The notes under the pieces were generated by a model that was not told where the DNA came from, did not search any database, and saw only the letters and a list, made by a program, of their open reading frames with translations. A program made the translations under genes and the position numbers. Positions 1 through 8,316 of a stretch of DNA of 64,000 bases are shown one piece after another (position 1 is the first letter of the stretch; each line of letters opens with the position of its first letter). This DNA comes from Mucilaginibacter sp. KACC 22063 (GTDB taxonomy: Bacteria > Bacteroidota > Bacteroidia > Sphingobacteriales > Sphingobacteriaceae): positions 4,216,001 to 4,280,000 of the forward strand of contig NZ_CP117877.1 in the NCBI RefSeq assembly GCF_028736115.1, given 5' to 3'.

Positions 1-825
1 GTAGCCCCAATCCTGTATATCGCTGTCATCACTTGAGTACAGGGTCTTTTCTTCTTTTCCTGTTTCAGCATTGATCTCTACCAGGGCTGATTTATCCCGG
101 CCGATGTTTGACAATGCATAAAAAACCTTCTTATCAGCGGTAAAACCTATAGGTTGCACCTGATTTTTGAAATTATTAACGATGATTGGCCTGAACGGTA
201 CATTATCATCTTTACGGTAAAGTATGGCCTCGTTAACACCGTCTGATGATTTTACCAAACGAATCTTCCCATCCTGATCAGGGAACCACCAGGTAAAGTT
301 TCCGGGGTTCTGAATGTACATTTTCAGTTCACCGGTACGTATATTTAAACGGTAAACGTCGAAGTTGGCAGGGTCGCGTTTATTTAATGCCACAGTTACA
401 ATATCCGGATTGATACGGCTGCGGTTAAGCATGCGTAACTGCACTTTACCCAGCGAAAGTATATCACGCAATTTCATCGTAGCCACATCTAAGGCAAACA
501 TCTTAAACTGGTCTTCGGCAACAATGTCCTGGCTTAAAACAATTTGGTTGTTATAGGTCCAGAAGTAATCTTTTACAGGATAATCATTAAAAGATGTTAA
601 CATTACCTCTTTCCCATCAGCCAGCGACTGAATAAACAGGTTTTGTTTTTCCTTGTATGGTTTAAGGTACGAGATGTATTTGCCGTCGGGCGAAATTTTA
701 TAATAACTCTTTTCCGGCGTCTTAAAAAAATCAAGCACAGGGATCTGCCTTACATCCTGACGGTGGCAGGCGCACAGCACTAAAACGAACAGGCTCAGCA
801 AAAATATTTTCAAATGATTCAACAT
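1..825 (-). CDS. S9-type peptidase lipoprotein, N-terminal part (truncated by window edge)
   Basis: Open reading frame on the minus strand starting at the ATG at 825 and running off the left edge, so only about 275 residues are visible and the catalytic domain is not. The N-terminus is a hydrophobic signal ending in a lipobox (V-L-C-A-C near residue 20), so the product is probably a lipoprotein. The visible part resembles the N-terminal beta-propeller of prolyl-oligopeptidase-family (S9) peptidases: repeated blade-like stretches such as YYKISPDGKYISYLKP and WFPDQDGKIRLVKSSDG. The function is inferred from this propeller alone, and a TolB-like protein without a peptidase domain is possible. 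The next gene is divergent, with 147 bases between the starts. Confidence 0.7.
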   Translation of the reverse strand, partial: MLNHLKIFLLSLFVLVLCACHRQDVRQIPVLDFFKTPEKSYYKISPDGKYISYLKPYKEKQNLFIQSLADGKEVMLTSFNDYPVKDYFWTYNNQIVLSQDIVAEDQFKMFALDVATMKLRDILSLGKVQLRMLNRSRINPDIVTVALNKRDPANFDVYRLNIRTGELKMYIQNPGNFTWWFPDQDGKIRLVKSSDGVNEAILYRKDDNVPFRPIIVNNFKNQVQPIGFTADKKVFYALSNIGRDKSALVEINAETGKEEKTLYSSDDSDIQDWGY

Positions 826-959
826 GGTTCTACCCTACTTCTGCGCTTAATCAATTAGGTCAAAGTAGTTAAATTTAATTGTTCCTGACAAAATTGTCAC
901 TACAATTTTACCCGTTAATTACGTTGTAAAAACAACACAAATGATTGATAATTATTGAG

Positions 960-967
960 TAATTTTG
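960..967 (+). promoter_or_regulatory. Bacteroidota-type -7 box (TAATTTTG)
   Basis: The sequence matches the TAnnTTTG -7 consensus of the Bacteroidota primary sigma factor and ends 5 bases before the ATG of the TPR gene at 973. No clear -33 TTG element is at the usual spacing. If it is used, the transcript would be almost leaderless. Confidence 0.35.
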
Positions 968-972
968 GATAG

Positions 973-2787
973 ATGAAGCGATTTTGTGTTCTGCTATTAT
1001 GGTGTTTGCTTACTGCTGCCGGGCTTTTTGCACAGGTTAACGACCTGCAACTGGCACAGCAATATACCATGAACGGAGAAGCGCAGAAAGCGTTTGATAT
1101 CTATCAAAAACTTTACAAACAGGACAACGAAAACTACTACAGTTATTATGTTAACAGCCTCATCGGGCTGAAGAAATTCGACGAAGCCGAAAGTATTACC
1201 AAAAAACTTCAGCGTAAGCACCCTAACGATTATCAATACACTATCACACTCGGACGCATCTATCGCGAAGAAGGTAATAACAGCAAAGCTGATGAGGTGT
1301 ATGACAACCTGATCAAGAACCTGCCACCCGATCAGGCCCTGATCAGTAGTCTTGCTACAGGATTTTACCAGGCAGAGAATACTGACTATGCCATTAAGAT
1401 CTTTCTCCAGGGACGTAAGCTTTTAAAAAACGACCGGCTTTATTCGCTCGAACTAATCAGCCTTTACCGCTTTAAGCGGGATAACGTGGCCCTTACTAAT
1501 GAGTATGTTAATTTTTTACCCGAAAATCCCGGCTATTTAAACCAGGCAGAGAATACACTGTCTACCGTTTACAACGACGACAAGGATTACAATTACCTAA
1601 AAACTGAATTGCTAAAGCGCATACAAAAAGACCCTGATGCTACCGTTTATGCCGATTTGCTTACCTGGCAGTACCTGCAACAAAAACAGTTCGGGCTGGC
1701 GCTTAATCAGGCATTGGCATTAAGCAGGCGTATTGACGACAAAGGCAGCAGTATTTACGACCTTTGCCGCACACTTATTGGTAATGGTGCTTATGATGAG
1801 GCCATCCGAGGTTATGAATTTATCATTGAGCATTCCACCAAAACCGATCCTTTCTATATCCCGTCGAAAATTGATATCCTGGATGCCAAGAATATAAAGA
1901 TCACATCGGGGAAATTTACACAAGCAGACCTTACAGGCCTTGAGCAGGATTATATTAATTTGCTAAACGAGTTTGGCCGCAATGCCAGCACTGCATTTGC
2001 CATGCAAAGGCTTGCTAACTTGGAAGCATTTAAACTGCATAACCTTATTAAGGCTAAGGAATTACTGGAAGAAGCGATCAATATACAACTGATACGCCCC
2101 AACTTGCTTGCACAATGCAAGCTTGACTTAGGCGATATTTACCTGATGAGTAATCAGCCCTGGGATGCTACCTTAATTTACGGCCAGGTTGAAAAGGCCA
2201 ACCCCGGAACAGCCATTGGGCAGGAAGCACAATACAGGAACGCAAAGCTGGCTTACTACACAGGCGACTTTAACTGGGCTAAAGGGCAATTGGATGTACT
2301 TAAAGCTGCCACTTCGCAGTTGATTGCCAATGATGCGCTAAATCTTTCATTGCTGATCAGCGATAATATAACGTTTGACACTACCGGTGCAGCATTGAAA
2401 ATGTATGCACGTGCTGATCTGCTCATTTTCAAACAACAACCTGAAAAGGCATTGTTAACACTTGATAGTATTGCTAAAAAATATCCTAACAACCCACTCG
2501 ACGATGATATCATGATGTCGAAAGCGAGGATATACATTCAGCAGCAGGATTATCAAGCGGCTATAACGTCCTTGAAAACTATTGCCGAACTACATAGTTA
2601 TAGCTTGTGGGCTGATGATGCAAATTTTATGCTGGGTGATATTTATGAGAACAAGCTGAACGATAAGGTACAGGCCAAAAGTTATTATCAGAAAATAATT
2701 ACCAATTATCCGGGTAGTTTATGGATCAACGAAGCGCGTAAACGCTTCCGTATACTCCGCGGCGACCAACCCGACACATCTTCATAA
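973..2787 (+). CDS. Secreted tetratricopeptide-repeat protein
   Basis: 604 residues with an N-terminal signal peptide (about residues 1-20, ending GLFA). The rest is almost wholly helical TPR repeats: several pairs with the A-x-x-x-Y and L-G-x-I-Y pattern, for example AQKAFDIYQKLYKQD near residue 38, KLDLGDIYLM near 385 and DDANFMLGDIYENKL near 555. TPR arrays are protein-protein scaffolds, so this is probably a periplasmic adaptor; no enzymatic motif is seen. DUF4286 and rfbC genes follow on the same strand with 18 and 6 bases between them, suggesting a short operon. The partner is unknown. Confidence 0.8.
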   Translation: MKRFCVLLLWCLLTAAGLFAQVNDLQLAQQYTMNGEAQKAFDIYQKLYKQDNENYYSYYVNSLIGLKKFDEAESITKKLQRKHPNDYQYTITLGRIYREEGNNSKADEVYDNLIKNLPPDQALISSLATGFYQAENTDYAIKIFLQGRKLLKNDRLYSLELISLYRFKRDNVALTNEYVNFLPENPGYLNQAENTLSTVYNDDKDYNYLKTELLKRIQKDPDATVYADLLTWQYLQQKQFGLALNQALALSRRIDDKGSSIYDLCRTLIGNGAYDEAIRGYEFIIEHSTKTDPFYIPSKIDILDAKNIKITSGKFTQADLTGLEQDYINLLNEFGRNASTAFAMQRLANLEAFKLHNLIKAKELLEEAINIQLIRPNLLAQCKLDLGDIYLMSNQPWDATLIYGQVEKANPGTAIGQEAQYRNAKLAYYTGDFNWAKGQLDVLKAATSQLIANDALNLSLLISDNITFDTTGAALKMYARADLLIFKQQPEKALLTLDSIAKKYPNNPLDDDIMMSKARIYIQQQDYQAAITSLKTIAELHSYSLWADDANFMLGDIYENKLNDKVQAKSYYQKIITNYPGSLWINEARKRFRILRGDQPDTSS

Positions 2788-2793
2788 TATTTA

Positions 2794-2801
2794 TACCTTT
2801 G
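2794..2801 (+). promoter_or_regulatory. Possible -7 box (TACCTTTG) before the DUF4286 gene
   Basis: TAnnTTTG match located 4 bases before the ATG at 2806, inside the 18-base gap after the TPR gene. It may allow separate transcription of the DUF4286-rfbC pair. No -33 element was identified. Confidence 0.3.
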
Positions 2802-2805
2802 CGGC

Positions 2806-3108
2806 ATGATAGTATATAACGAAACCTACGTTGTTGAAGAAGATATACACGAGCAATGGTTTAGCTGGATTAAAGAAAATCATATACCGGCTTTCTTAGC
2901 TACCAAAGACTTCGATTCTTATCAGATTTTACGTGTGCTTAATTCGCCTAACGAAGGTGTTACCTACTGCATACAGTATTTCACAGATGATATTGAAAAG
3001 TATGAGCACTTCATGCTTTACCACCTAAATCCGTTACACATAGCACATAACCAGGCATTTGAAAACAGGTTTGTGCTGTTCAACACGCTTATGGAGAAAA
3101 TAAACTAA
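2806..3108 (+). CDS. DUF4286 family protein
   Basis: A 100-residue soluble protein matching the small DUF4286 family, found mainly in Bacteroidota and of unknown function. It opens MIVYNETYVVEEDIHEQWFSW, has a central ITYCIQYF-like strand (here VTYCIQYFTDD) and ends with the ENRFVLFNTLMEKIN helix. This ferredoxin-like layout suggests a small alpha/beta sandwich. There is no signal peptide, so it is probably cytoplasmic. It sits between the TPR gene and rfbC on the same strand with short gaps. Confidence 0.75.
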   Translation: MIVYNETYVVEEDIHEQWFSWIKENHIPAFLATKDFDSYQILRVLNSPNEGVTYCIQYFTDDIEKYEHFMLYHLNPLHIAHNQAFENRFVLFNTLMEKIN

Positions 3109-3114
3109 CTACTT

Positions 3115-3663
3115 ATGAACGTTACTACCACCCCTATTGAAGGCCTTTTAGTTATTGAGCCGCAGATTTTTCAGGATAGCCGCGGTTACTTTTACGAAAG
3201 CTACAACAAAAAGAAATTTGCCGATGCCGGCATTGATGTTGACTTTGTACAGGACAATCAATCGTTTTCGCAAAAAGGCACCTTAAGGGGCTTACATGCA
3301 CAAGCTAATCCGTTTGCACAAGGCAAACTGGTACGCGTATTACAAGGCAGCGTACTGGATGTTGCCGTTGATATCCGCAAAAATTCGCCTACTTATGGCC
3401 AACATTATACTGTTGAATTAACCGGCGAAAATAAGAAGCAGTTTTGGGTACCTGCCGGCTTTTTACATGGCTTTGTAACGCTCGAAGATGACACCATCTT
3501 TATGTATAAGGTGACAAACTATTACGACAAAAACTCTGAGATTGGCGTTATATGGAACGACCCTACTTTAGGTATTGGCTGGGGCGTTAATGAAGCTGAA
3601 ATACTACTATCGCCAAAAGACGAACTGCTTTCAACTTTTGATGAACTGGTAAGCCCTTTCTAA
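3115..3663 (+). CDS. rfbC: dTDP-4-dehydrorhamnose 3,5-epimerase
   Basis: 182 residues, the usual RmlC length. The enzyme epimerises C3 and C5 of dTDP-4-keto-6-deoxyglucose, the third step of dTDP-rhamnose synthesis. Visible hallmarks are the N-terminal DSRGYFYESY segment, the catalytic-base motif TLRGLHAQ with His61, the cupin strand VLDVAVDIRKNSPTYG, WVPAGFLHGF with His118, and the catalytic tyrosine region FMYKVTNYYD (Tyr131). No other rml genes lie nearby, so it is separated from the rest of the pathway. The start codon is 6 bases after the DUF4286 stop, consistent with cotranscription. Confidence 0.93.
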   Translation: MNVTTTPIEGLLVIEPQIFQDSRGYFYESYNKKKFADAGIDVDFVQDNQSFSQKGTLRGLHAQANPFAQGKLVRVLQGSVLDVAVDIRKNSPTYGQHYTVELTGENKKQFWVPAGFLHGFVTLEDDTIFMYKVTNYYDKNSEIGVIWNDPTLGIGWGVNEAEILLSPKDELLSTFDELVSPF

Positions 3664-3675
3664 AAAGGATTATAT

Positions 3676-3765
3676 AAGCTTGTCATTTCGAGCAAAAAGG
3701 AAGAATCTATTACGTTCTCAATAATATAGATTTAGATTCCTCACTTCATTCGAAATGACAAGCTT
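3676..3765. repeat. Palindromic intergenic repeat (RIPE-like)
   Basis: A 90-base element with perfect 15-base inverted ends (AAGCTTGTCATTTCG / CGAAATGACAAGCTT) around an A/T-rich core containing GAATCTA / TAGATTC. It lies between convergent rfbC and the esterase gene and could form a long hairpin that ends transcription from both sides. It belongs to the TGTCATnnCGA family seen at several other intergenic sites in this window. Confidence 0.8.
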
Positions 3766-3771
3766 GATTAA

Positions 3772-4566
3772 TTACTTCTTGTGCGAAAACAGCCAGGGCA
3801 ATAATTCCGGCTCTGCAAAGGCGTCATCCCAACTATTATGGCCATCGTTAGGATAAATGGTAAATTTCGGATCCGCGCCTGCTGCTTTCAACGCCTCCAC
3901 AACCACCTGCGAATGATCTAATGGAACCGTTTCATCTTTTGCTCCGTGGAAGATCCACAATGGCACCTTCTTAGCATAAATCTTTACGTTATTAGTATTA
4001 TCGCCACCGCAAATGGCAAAGGCAGCGGCAAATACTTTTGGCTCGCGGCGTAGTATTTCAAAAGTGCCCATGCCGCCCATTGATAAACCACCAACATATA
4101 CCTGGTGCTTATTTACGTAGGGCTTATCAAGCAGGTTATCTATTAATCCCATTAAAGCATGCATCGCTTTGGTAGGCTCGCCGCCCTCTTGGAAATTGAA
4201 GGTCCTTTTATGCGTAACCGAGTCGGGCTGTATCTTCACATTGCTCCAGTAGCTATCCTTAGGGCATTGCGGGTATACCACAATGGCGGGGAAATTGGTA
4301 CGCGTACCATCACTCAAAAATAAACCGGTACCATATTTAAGCTGCGCCTCGTTATCAGTCCCGCGTTCGCCTGAACCATGAAGTACAATTATTAGCGGAT
4401 ACTTAACTTTCGGATCGAAATCGCGCGGCATCAGTATGCGGTAAGGCAATGTATCCGTTTTATTAACATACATGCCCTTATCAAAAGTAGTGCTTTGGGC
4501 GTGGCTAAAAACAGGAAATGCCAGGCACAGGCCCAGCATTCCGATTATGAATTTTATTTTGATCAT
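3772..4566 (-). CDS. Secreted alpha/beta-hydrolase esterase (PHB-depolymerase/LpqC-like)
   Basis: 264 residues with a signal peptide (residues 1-23, ending SHA). The alpha/beta-hydrolase fold is clear: oxyanion-hole motif LIIVLHGSGERG (60-69), nucleophile elbow GGLSMGGMG with Ser162, and the remaining triad residues in HGAKDETVP (Asp211) and NDGHNSW (His243). It resembles secreted esterases of the COG4099 type that often accompany glycan-degrading enzymes. The start overlaps the GH3 stop by four bases (ATGA), so it is translationally coupled and is the last gene of the polysaccharide-utilisation locus. Its substrate is not given by sequence; removal of acyl or succinyl decorations from the glucan is an inference. 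Confidence 0.82.
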   Translation of the reverse strand: MIKIKFIIGMLGLCLAFPVFSHAQSTTFDKGMYVNKTDTLPYRILMPRDFDPKVKYPLIIVLHGSGERGTDNEAQLKYGTGLFLSDGTRTNFPAIVVYPQCPKDSYWSNVKIQPDSVTHKRTFNFQEGGEPTKAMHALMGLIDNLLDKPYVNKHQVYVGGLSMGGMGTFEILRREPKVFAAAFAICGGDNTNNVKIYAKKVPLWIFHGAKDETVPLDHSQVVVEALKAAGADPKFTIYPNDGHNSWDDAFAEPELLPWLFSHKK

Positions 4567-6842
4567 ATAGTTAACTTGAAACTTGCTTCCTGGGTATCGC
4601 GTGAGTTTGTTCCCACAAATACTTTAAAGTCGCCAGGCTCGCTGGTGTACTTCATGTTTACATCGTAAAACTTCAGGTCTTCATTTGTTAACGTAAACTT
4701 GATCTCTTTTGATTCACCCTTACGCAGAAAAACTTTCTGGAAGCCGCGCAGCTGTTTGAGCGGGCGGGTAACAGAACCTACCATATCACGGATGTAAAGC
4801 TGTACAACTTCTTCGCCATCATAATTACCATTGTTAGTCACCGTTACTGATACATTCAGCTTATCAGTTGTTTTAATGGTTGTTTTATCCAAAACAGGGC
4901 GGCGATAAGTAAACGTAGTATAACTTAAACCGTAACCGAAAGGATACAATGGATCGTTAGGAATATCAAGATATTTTGATGAGTATTTATTTTCAGGGCT
5001 TGCAGGGCGTCCTGTATTTTTCATGCCATAATAAACCGGGATCTGACCAACACTGCGGGGGAACGTAATAGTTAATTTTCCTGCAGGATTATAGTTGCCA
5101 AATAACACATCGGCGATGGCATTGCCTGCCTCGGTACCTGCAAACCATGTTTCAAGTATCGCAGGGAAATGTGCATCTTCCCATTCTAAAGTCAATGGGC
5201 GGCCATTGAATAATACCAGCACTACCGGTTTACCTAAAGTATAAATTTCGCGCATCAGGCGTTTCTGACTTTCGGGGATGCTGATATCTGAACGGCTTGC
5301 AGCTTCGCCAGTCATACCTTGCGATTCGCCTACTGCCAATACAATTACATCAGCTTTTGAAGCTACATCCTTTGCTGCTTTCAAGAGTTTCTCAGGATCC
5401 TCAACAGAAATATCTCCACCCGAGTTATTTAACTGGCGTAAGATATTGGCATCATCAGTAATGTTGGCACCTTTAGCATAAGTAACCTGTACACTGTTAC
5501 CTGCTACATTCTTAATACCTTCTGTTAATGACACGGCTTTGTTCCAGTCGCCTGCGCCAGACCAGTTGCCGATCATATCTCGTTTATCATCGCCCAACGG
5601 GCCAATAACTGCAACAGAACCAGATTTTTTAAGCGGCAATACTTGCTGATAGTTTTTCAGCAACACAAATGATTTACGTGCAATATCACGGGCGGCATCA
5701 AGATTAGCCTGGCTCATGATCTCGGTACGCGCACGGTCTTCATTGCAATATTTGTAAGGATCGTCGAACAAGCCCAATTTATATTTTGCTTCCAACACAC
5801 GGCGAACAGCCTCGTCAATCGTTTTTACGCTTACTTTGCCTTCTGCTACAGATTGTTTGGTGTAACGAGCAAACTCGGCACCTTGCATGTCCATATCAAC
5901 ACCTGCATTTAAAGCGGCTTCAGCTGCTTCTTTATCGTTAGCCACATTACCGTGGTTAACCATTTCGTTAATGGCGGTATAGTCGGTTACCACAAAGCCC
6001 TTAAAGCCCCACTGTTTTTTAAGCAGGTCGGTAAGCAACCATTTATTAGCAGTTGAAGGCACACCGGCAAGTTCGTTAAATGAGGTCATGAAACTGCCTA
6101 CACCCGCATCAACCGTTGCTTTAAACGGCGGTAAAATGGTTTCAACGAGCGTACGCTGGCTTACATCAACAATATTATAATCGCGGCCGCCTTGTACAAA
6201 ACCGTAACCGGCAAAGTGCTTGGTACAAGCCATTACCGAGGTACCATCATATTTATCACCCTGAAAACCTTTTACACGTGCTTTGGCAATAAGGCTGCCC
6301 AGCCAAACATCTTCGCCTGCACCTTCGGCAACACGGCCCCAGCGTGGGTCGCGGGCAATATCAACCATTGGGGCAAAGGTCCAGTGCAAACCATCTGCCG
6401 ATGCTTCTGCACCAGCAATGTGAGCGCTTTTTTCCATAGCAGCCAGATCCCAGCTCGAGCTTTCGCCAAGCGGAATAGGAAAAATAGTTTTATGCCCGTG
6501 GATTACATCATACCCGAAAATTAACGGGATATGCAAGCGGGTATTTTTAACCGCCATTTCTTGTAACTGGCGCGTATAAGCGGGTGTATAGGCGTTGAAG
6601 ATAGAGCCTACCAGCCCTTTCTGAATATCATCTTTATAACCGGCGCGGATGCTTGGACCCGTAAGCGCCATGTCACTTGTGTATTGCGTTAACTGGCCGA
6701 TCTTTTCCTCCAATGTCATTTTCGACATCAGGCTACTGATGTATTGATCCATTTTACTTTTTGGAGCCGGCTTGCTTTGTGAAAAGCCATTTACTGTCAG
6801 CGCGGCAAAAAATAGCGCACAGCTGATTTTCTTGTAATTCAT
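4563..6842 (-). CDS. bglX: Glycoside hydrolase family 3 beta-glucosidase (BglX-type)
   Basis: 759 residues with a signal peptide, so periplasmic. It hydrolyses beta-linked glucosides from the non-reducing end. Domains in order: GH3 N-terminal barrel (about 35-350) with the substrate-binding KHFAGYG motif at 208-214 and the nucleophile in GFVVTDYTA (Asp287); the C-terminal GH3 alpha/beta domain (about 385-610); and a fibronectin-III-like domain (about 660-750). It lies 18 bases after the GH144 gene and overlaps the esterase start. A GH3 enzyme beside a GH144 endo-glucanase matches the known Bacteroides beta-1,2-glucan arrangement (BT3567/BT3566), so sophoro-oligosaccharides are the likely substrate. 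The gene symbol reflects architecture rather than proven specificity. Confidence 0.92.
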   Translation of the reverse strand: MNYKKISCALFFAALTVNGFSQSKPAPKSKMDQYISSLMSKMTLEEKIGQLTQYTSDMALTGPSIRAGYKDDIQKGLVGSIFNAYTPAYTRQLQEMAVKNTRLHIPLIFGYDVIHGHKTIFPIPLGESSSWDLAAMEKSAHIAGAEASADGLHWTFAPMVDIARDPRWGRVAEGAGEDVWLGSLIAKARVKGFQGDKYDGTSVMACTKHFAGYGFVQGGRDYNIVDVSQRTLVETILPPFKATVDAGVGSFMTSFNELAGVPSTANKWLLTDLLKKQWGFKGFVVTDYTAINEMVNHGNVANDKEAAEAALNAGVDMDMQGAEFARYTKQSVAEGKVSVKTIDEAVRRVLEAKYKLGLFDDPYKYCNEDRARTEIMSQANLDAARDIARKSFVLLKNYQQVLPLKKSGSVAVIGPLGDDKRDMIGNWSGAGDWNKAVSLTEGIKNVAGNSVQVTYAKGANITDDANILRQLNNSGGDISVEDPEKLLKAAKDVASKADVIVLAVGESQGMTGEAASRSDISIPESQKRLMREIYTLGKPVVLVLFNGRPLTLEWEDAHFPAILETWFAGTEAGNAIADVLFGNYNPAGKLTITFPRSVGQIPVYYGMKNTGRPASPENKYSSKYLDIPNDPLYPFGYGLSYTTFTYRRPVLDKTTIKTTDKLNVSVTVTNNGNYDGEEVVQLYIRDMVGSVTRPLKQLRGFQKVFLRKGESKEIKFTLTNEDLKFYDVNMKYTSEPGDFKVFVGTNSRDTQEASFKLTI

Positions 6843-6860
6843 GGTGTATATATATTGACG

Positions 6861-8222
6861 TTATTGTTGATTGATATGGTAAGTGCTGCTCTGGAAGTCG
6901 AGCTTTTTTAAGCCTTGCTGCACTTCCGGGCAACTCATAAACAAGTTCCAGATCAGGCCACTACGGTAATTTTCTATCATTACAACAATAGGCCCCTGAT
7001 CGATGGCAAGATACGATTTTGCATACCAATTATTACTCTCGCTGAATGCATCTGTAAATCCATATTCACCCCATATTTTATCGCCAAGATCATAATAAAA
7101 ATGGCGAAGTGCTTTCATGGAAAACTCAGGTGTATACGGAAATGCTGATAAAGCTGCTGTTGGTGTTATTACCCCCAGGTCATTAGTAGGCGAATGGGCA
7201 TTATAACCTTCGTAATTATCACTGGCTGTTAAGCCCCAGCAATCTGCCCCGTAGCCTTTAAAGTGCTTTGGATTATCAACACAGTAGTCGTGATTAATCA
7301 GTGTATGATTTAAGTTTTGCTGCCAGTAATTAGCATAACGATCCTTTAAGCCTTTAGGGTTTAAACCCATAAACGAATAATGGGTATAAAATAACGGACC
7401 GCCATAATCAAAGCCTAAGGGCAGCACATGGTTATAAAAGGTCTTCCCGTTTTTGAAGAAATCACTTTGCGCCCAGCCACGGTGATACACGTCTGCCGAC
7501 ACAGGATACCGCTGACCCGAAGCAGCCAGTACATACGTAATGAGGCACTCATTAAAGCCCCGCAAAGGAAAATTCATGGCCCAGCCATTATTTGGCGACC
7601 AGTGCCAGTACAACACATCGCGCCCACCACGGGTAAACCAATCCCATTCTATTTCGCCCCACATCCAGCTGATTACATCACGTATGCGGCGCTCCTGCGG
7701 ATTATCGGCTGTAAAATATTGCTTTGCGCACAGTAGACCCTGAAAAAGAAACGAGGTTTCAACCAAGTCTGCACCATCATCTTTACGGCTAAAGCGGATC
7801 ACCTTACCGGTTTCTCCATTTAACCAGTGCGGAAACACCCCATGAAATGAATCGGCTTTGTACAGGAAATCAACGATTTTAACCATACGTGCAACAGCCT
7901 GATCGTGGCTGATCCACTTGCGGTGATCGGCAACAATAAGCGCCATGATGCCAAAGCCCGACCCACCTGTTGTTACTACCTCGTTGCCGTAATCAAAAGC
8001 CACATTACTGCGTTCGCGGGCAAGACCGCTTGTGGGGTGGCCAAAGTCCCAGAAATACCTGAATGTTTGACGTTGCACTACATCAAGCAATGCGCTATCA
8101 GAAAGGTTTTTAATAATGCCTACCGGCTTAATCCCTGTTTCTGTAGATACGGCTTTTTTCTTTTGCGCACTTGCACATAAAAAAGCGGCAATAAATGCCA
8201 ATGTAAAGAAGACGTTTTTCAT
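6861..8222 (-). CDS. GH144-type endo-beta-1,2-glucanase (PF10091 glycoamylase family)
   Basis: 453 residues with a signal peptide (residues 1-19, ending CASA). It matches the (alpha/alpha)6-barrel glycoamylase-like family: VVQRQTFRYFWDFGHP near residue 48, VTTGGSGFGIMALIV near 85, then FPHWLNGETG, DLVETSFLFQG and the C-terminal FSESNNWYAKSYLAIDQGP. GH144 was founded on a Chitinophaga endo-beta-1,2-glucanase, a close phylum relative. The enzyme would cut long beta-1,2-glucan into short oligosaccharides for the GH3 enzyme. It lies 94 bases downstream of susD, behind a strong hairpin. PF10091 also contains members of other specificity, so the substrate call is strong inference rather than proof. 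Confidence 0.85.
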   Translation of the reverse strand: MKNVFFTLAFIAAFLCASAQKKKAVSTETGIKPVGIIKNLSDSALLDVVQRQTFRYFWDFGHPTSGLARERSNVAFDYGNEVVTTGGSGFGIMALIVADHRKWISHDQAVARMVKIVDFLYKADSFHGVFPHWLNGETGKVIRFSRKDDGADLVETSFLFQGLLCAKQYFTADNPQERRIRDVISWMWGEIEWDWFTRGGRDVLYWHWSPNNGWAMNFPLRGFNECLITYVLAASGQRYPVSADVYHRGWAQSDFFKNGKTFYNHVLPLGFDYGGPLFYTHYSFMGLNPKGLKDRYANYWQQNLNHTLINHDYCVDNPKHFKGYGADCWGLTASDNYEGYNAHSPTNDLGVITPTAALSAFPYTPEFSMKALRHFYYDLGDKIWGEYGFTDAFSESNNWYAKSYLAIDQGPIVVMIENYRSGLIWNLFMSCPEVQQGLKKLDFQSSTYHINQQ

Positions 8223-8270
8223 GATGTTATGCAGAGATAAATGCGTTTACAAATCTCTATATAATTTAAC

Positions 8271-8300
8271 AACAAAAGCCACCATAGGGTGGCTTTTGTT
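8271..8300 (-). terminator. Intra-operon hairpin between susD and the GH144 gene
   Basis: Perfect 13-base arms (AACAAAAGCCACC / GGTGGCTTTTGTT) around a 4-base loop, followed on the minus strand by a T-rich run. It lies 17 bases after the susD stop. It could end or attenuate the susCD transcript so that the downstream enzyme genes are expressed at a lower level. Confidence 0.75.
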
Positions 8301-8316
8301 TAAGTACAAATAGTAA

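Noticed and set aside
6192..6524. Plus-strand 110-residue frame over the GH3 gene
   Set aside because: It overlaps a well-supported minus-strand enzyme in another frame and resembles no protein family.
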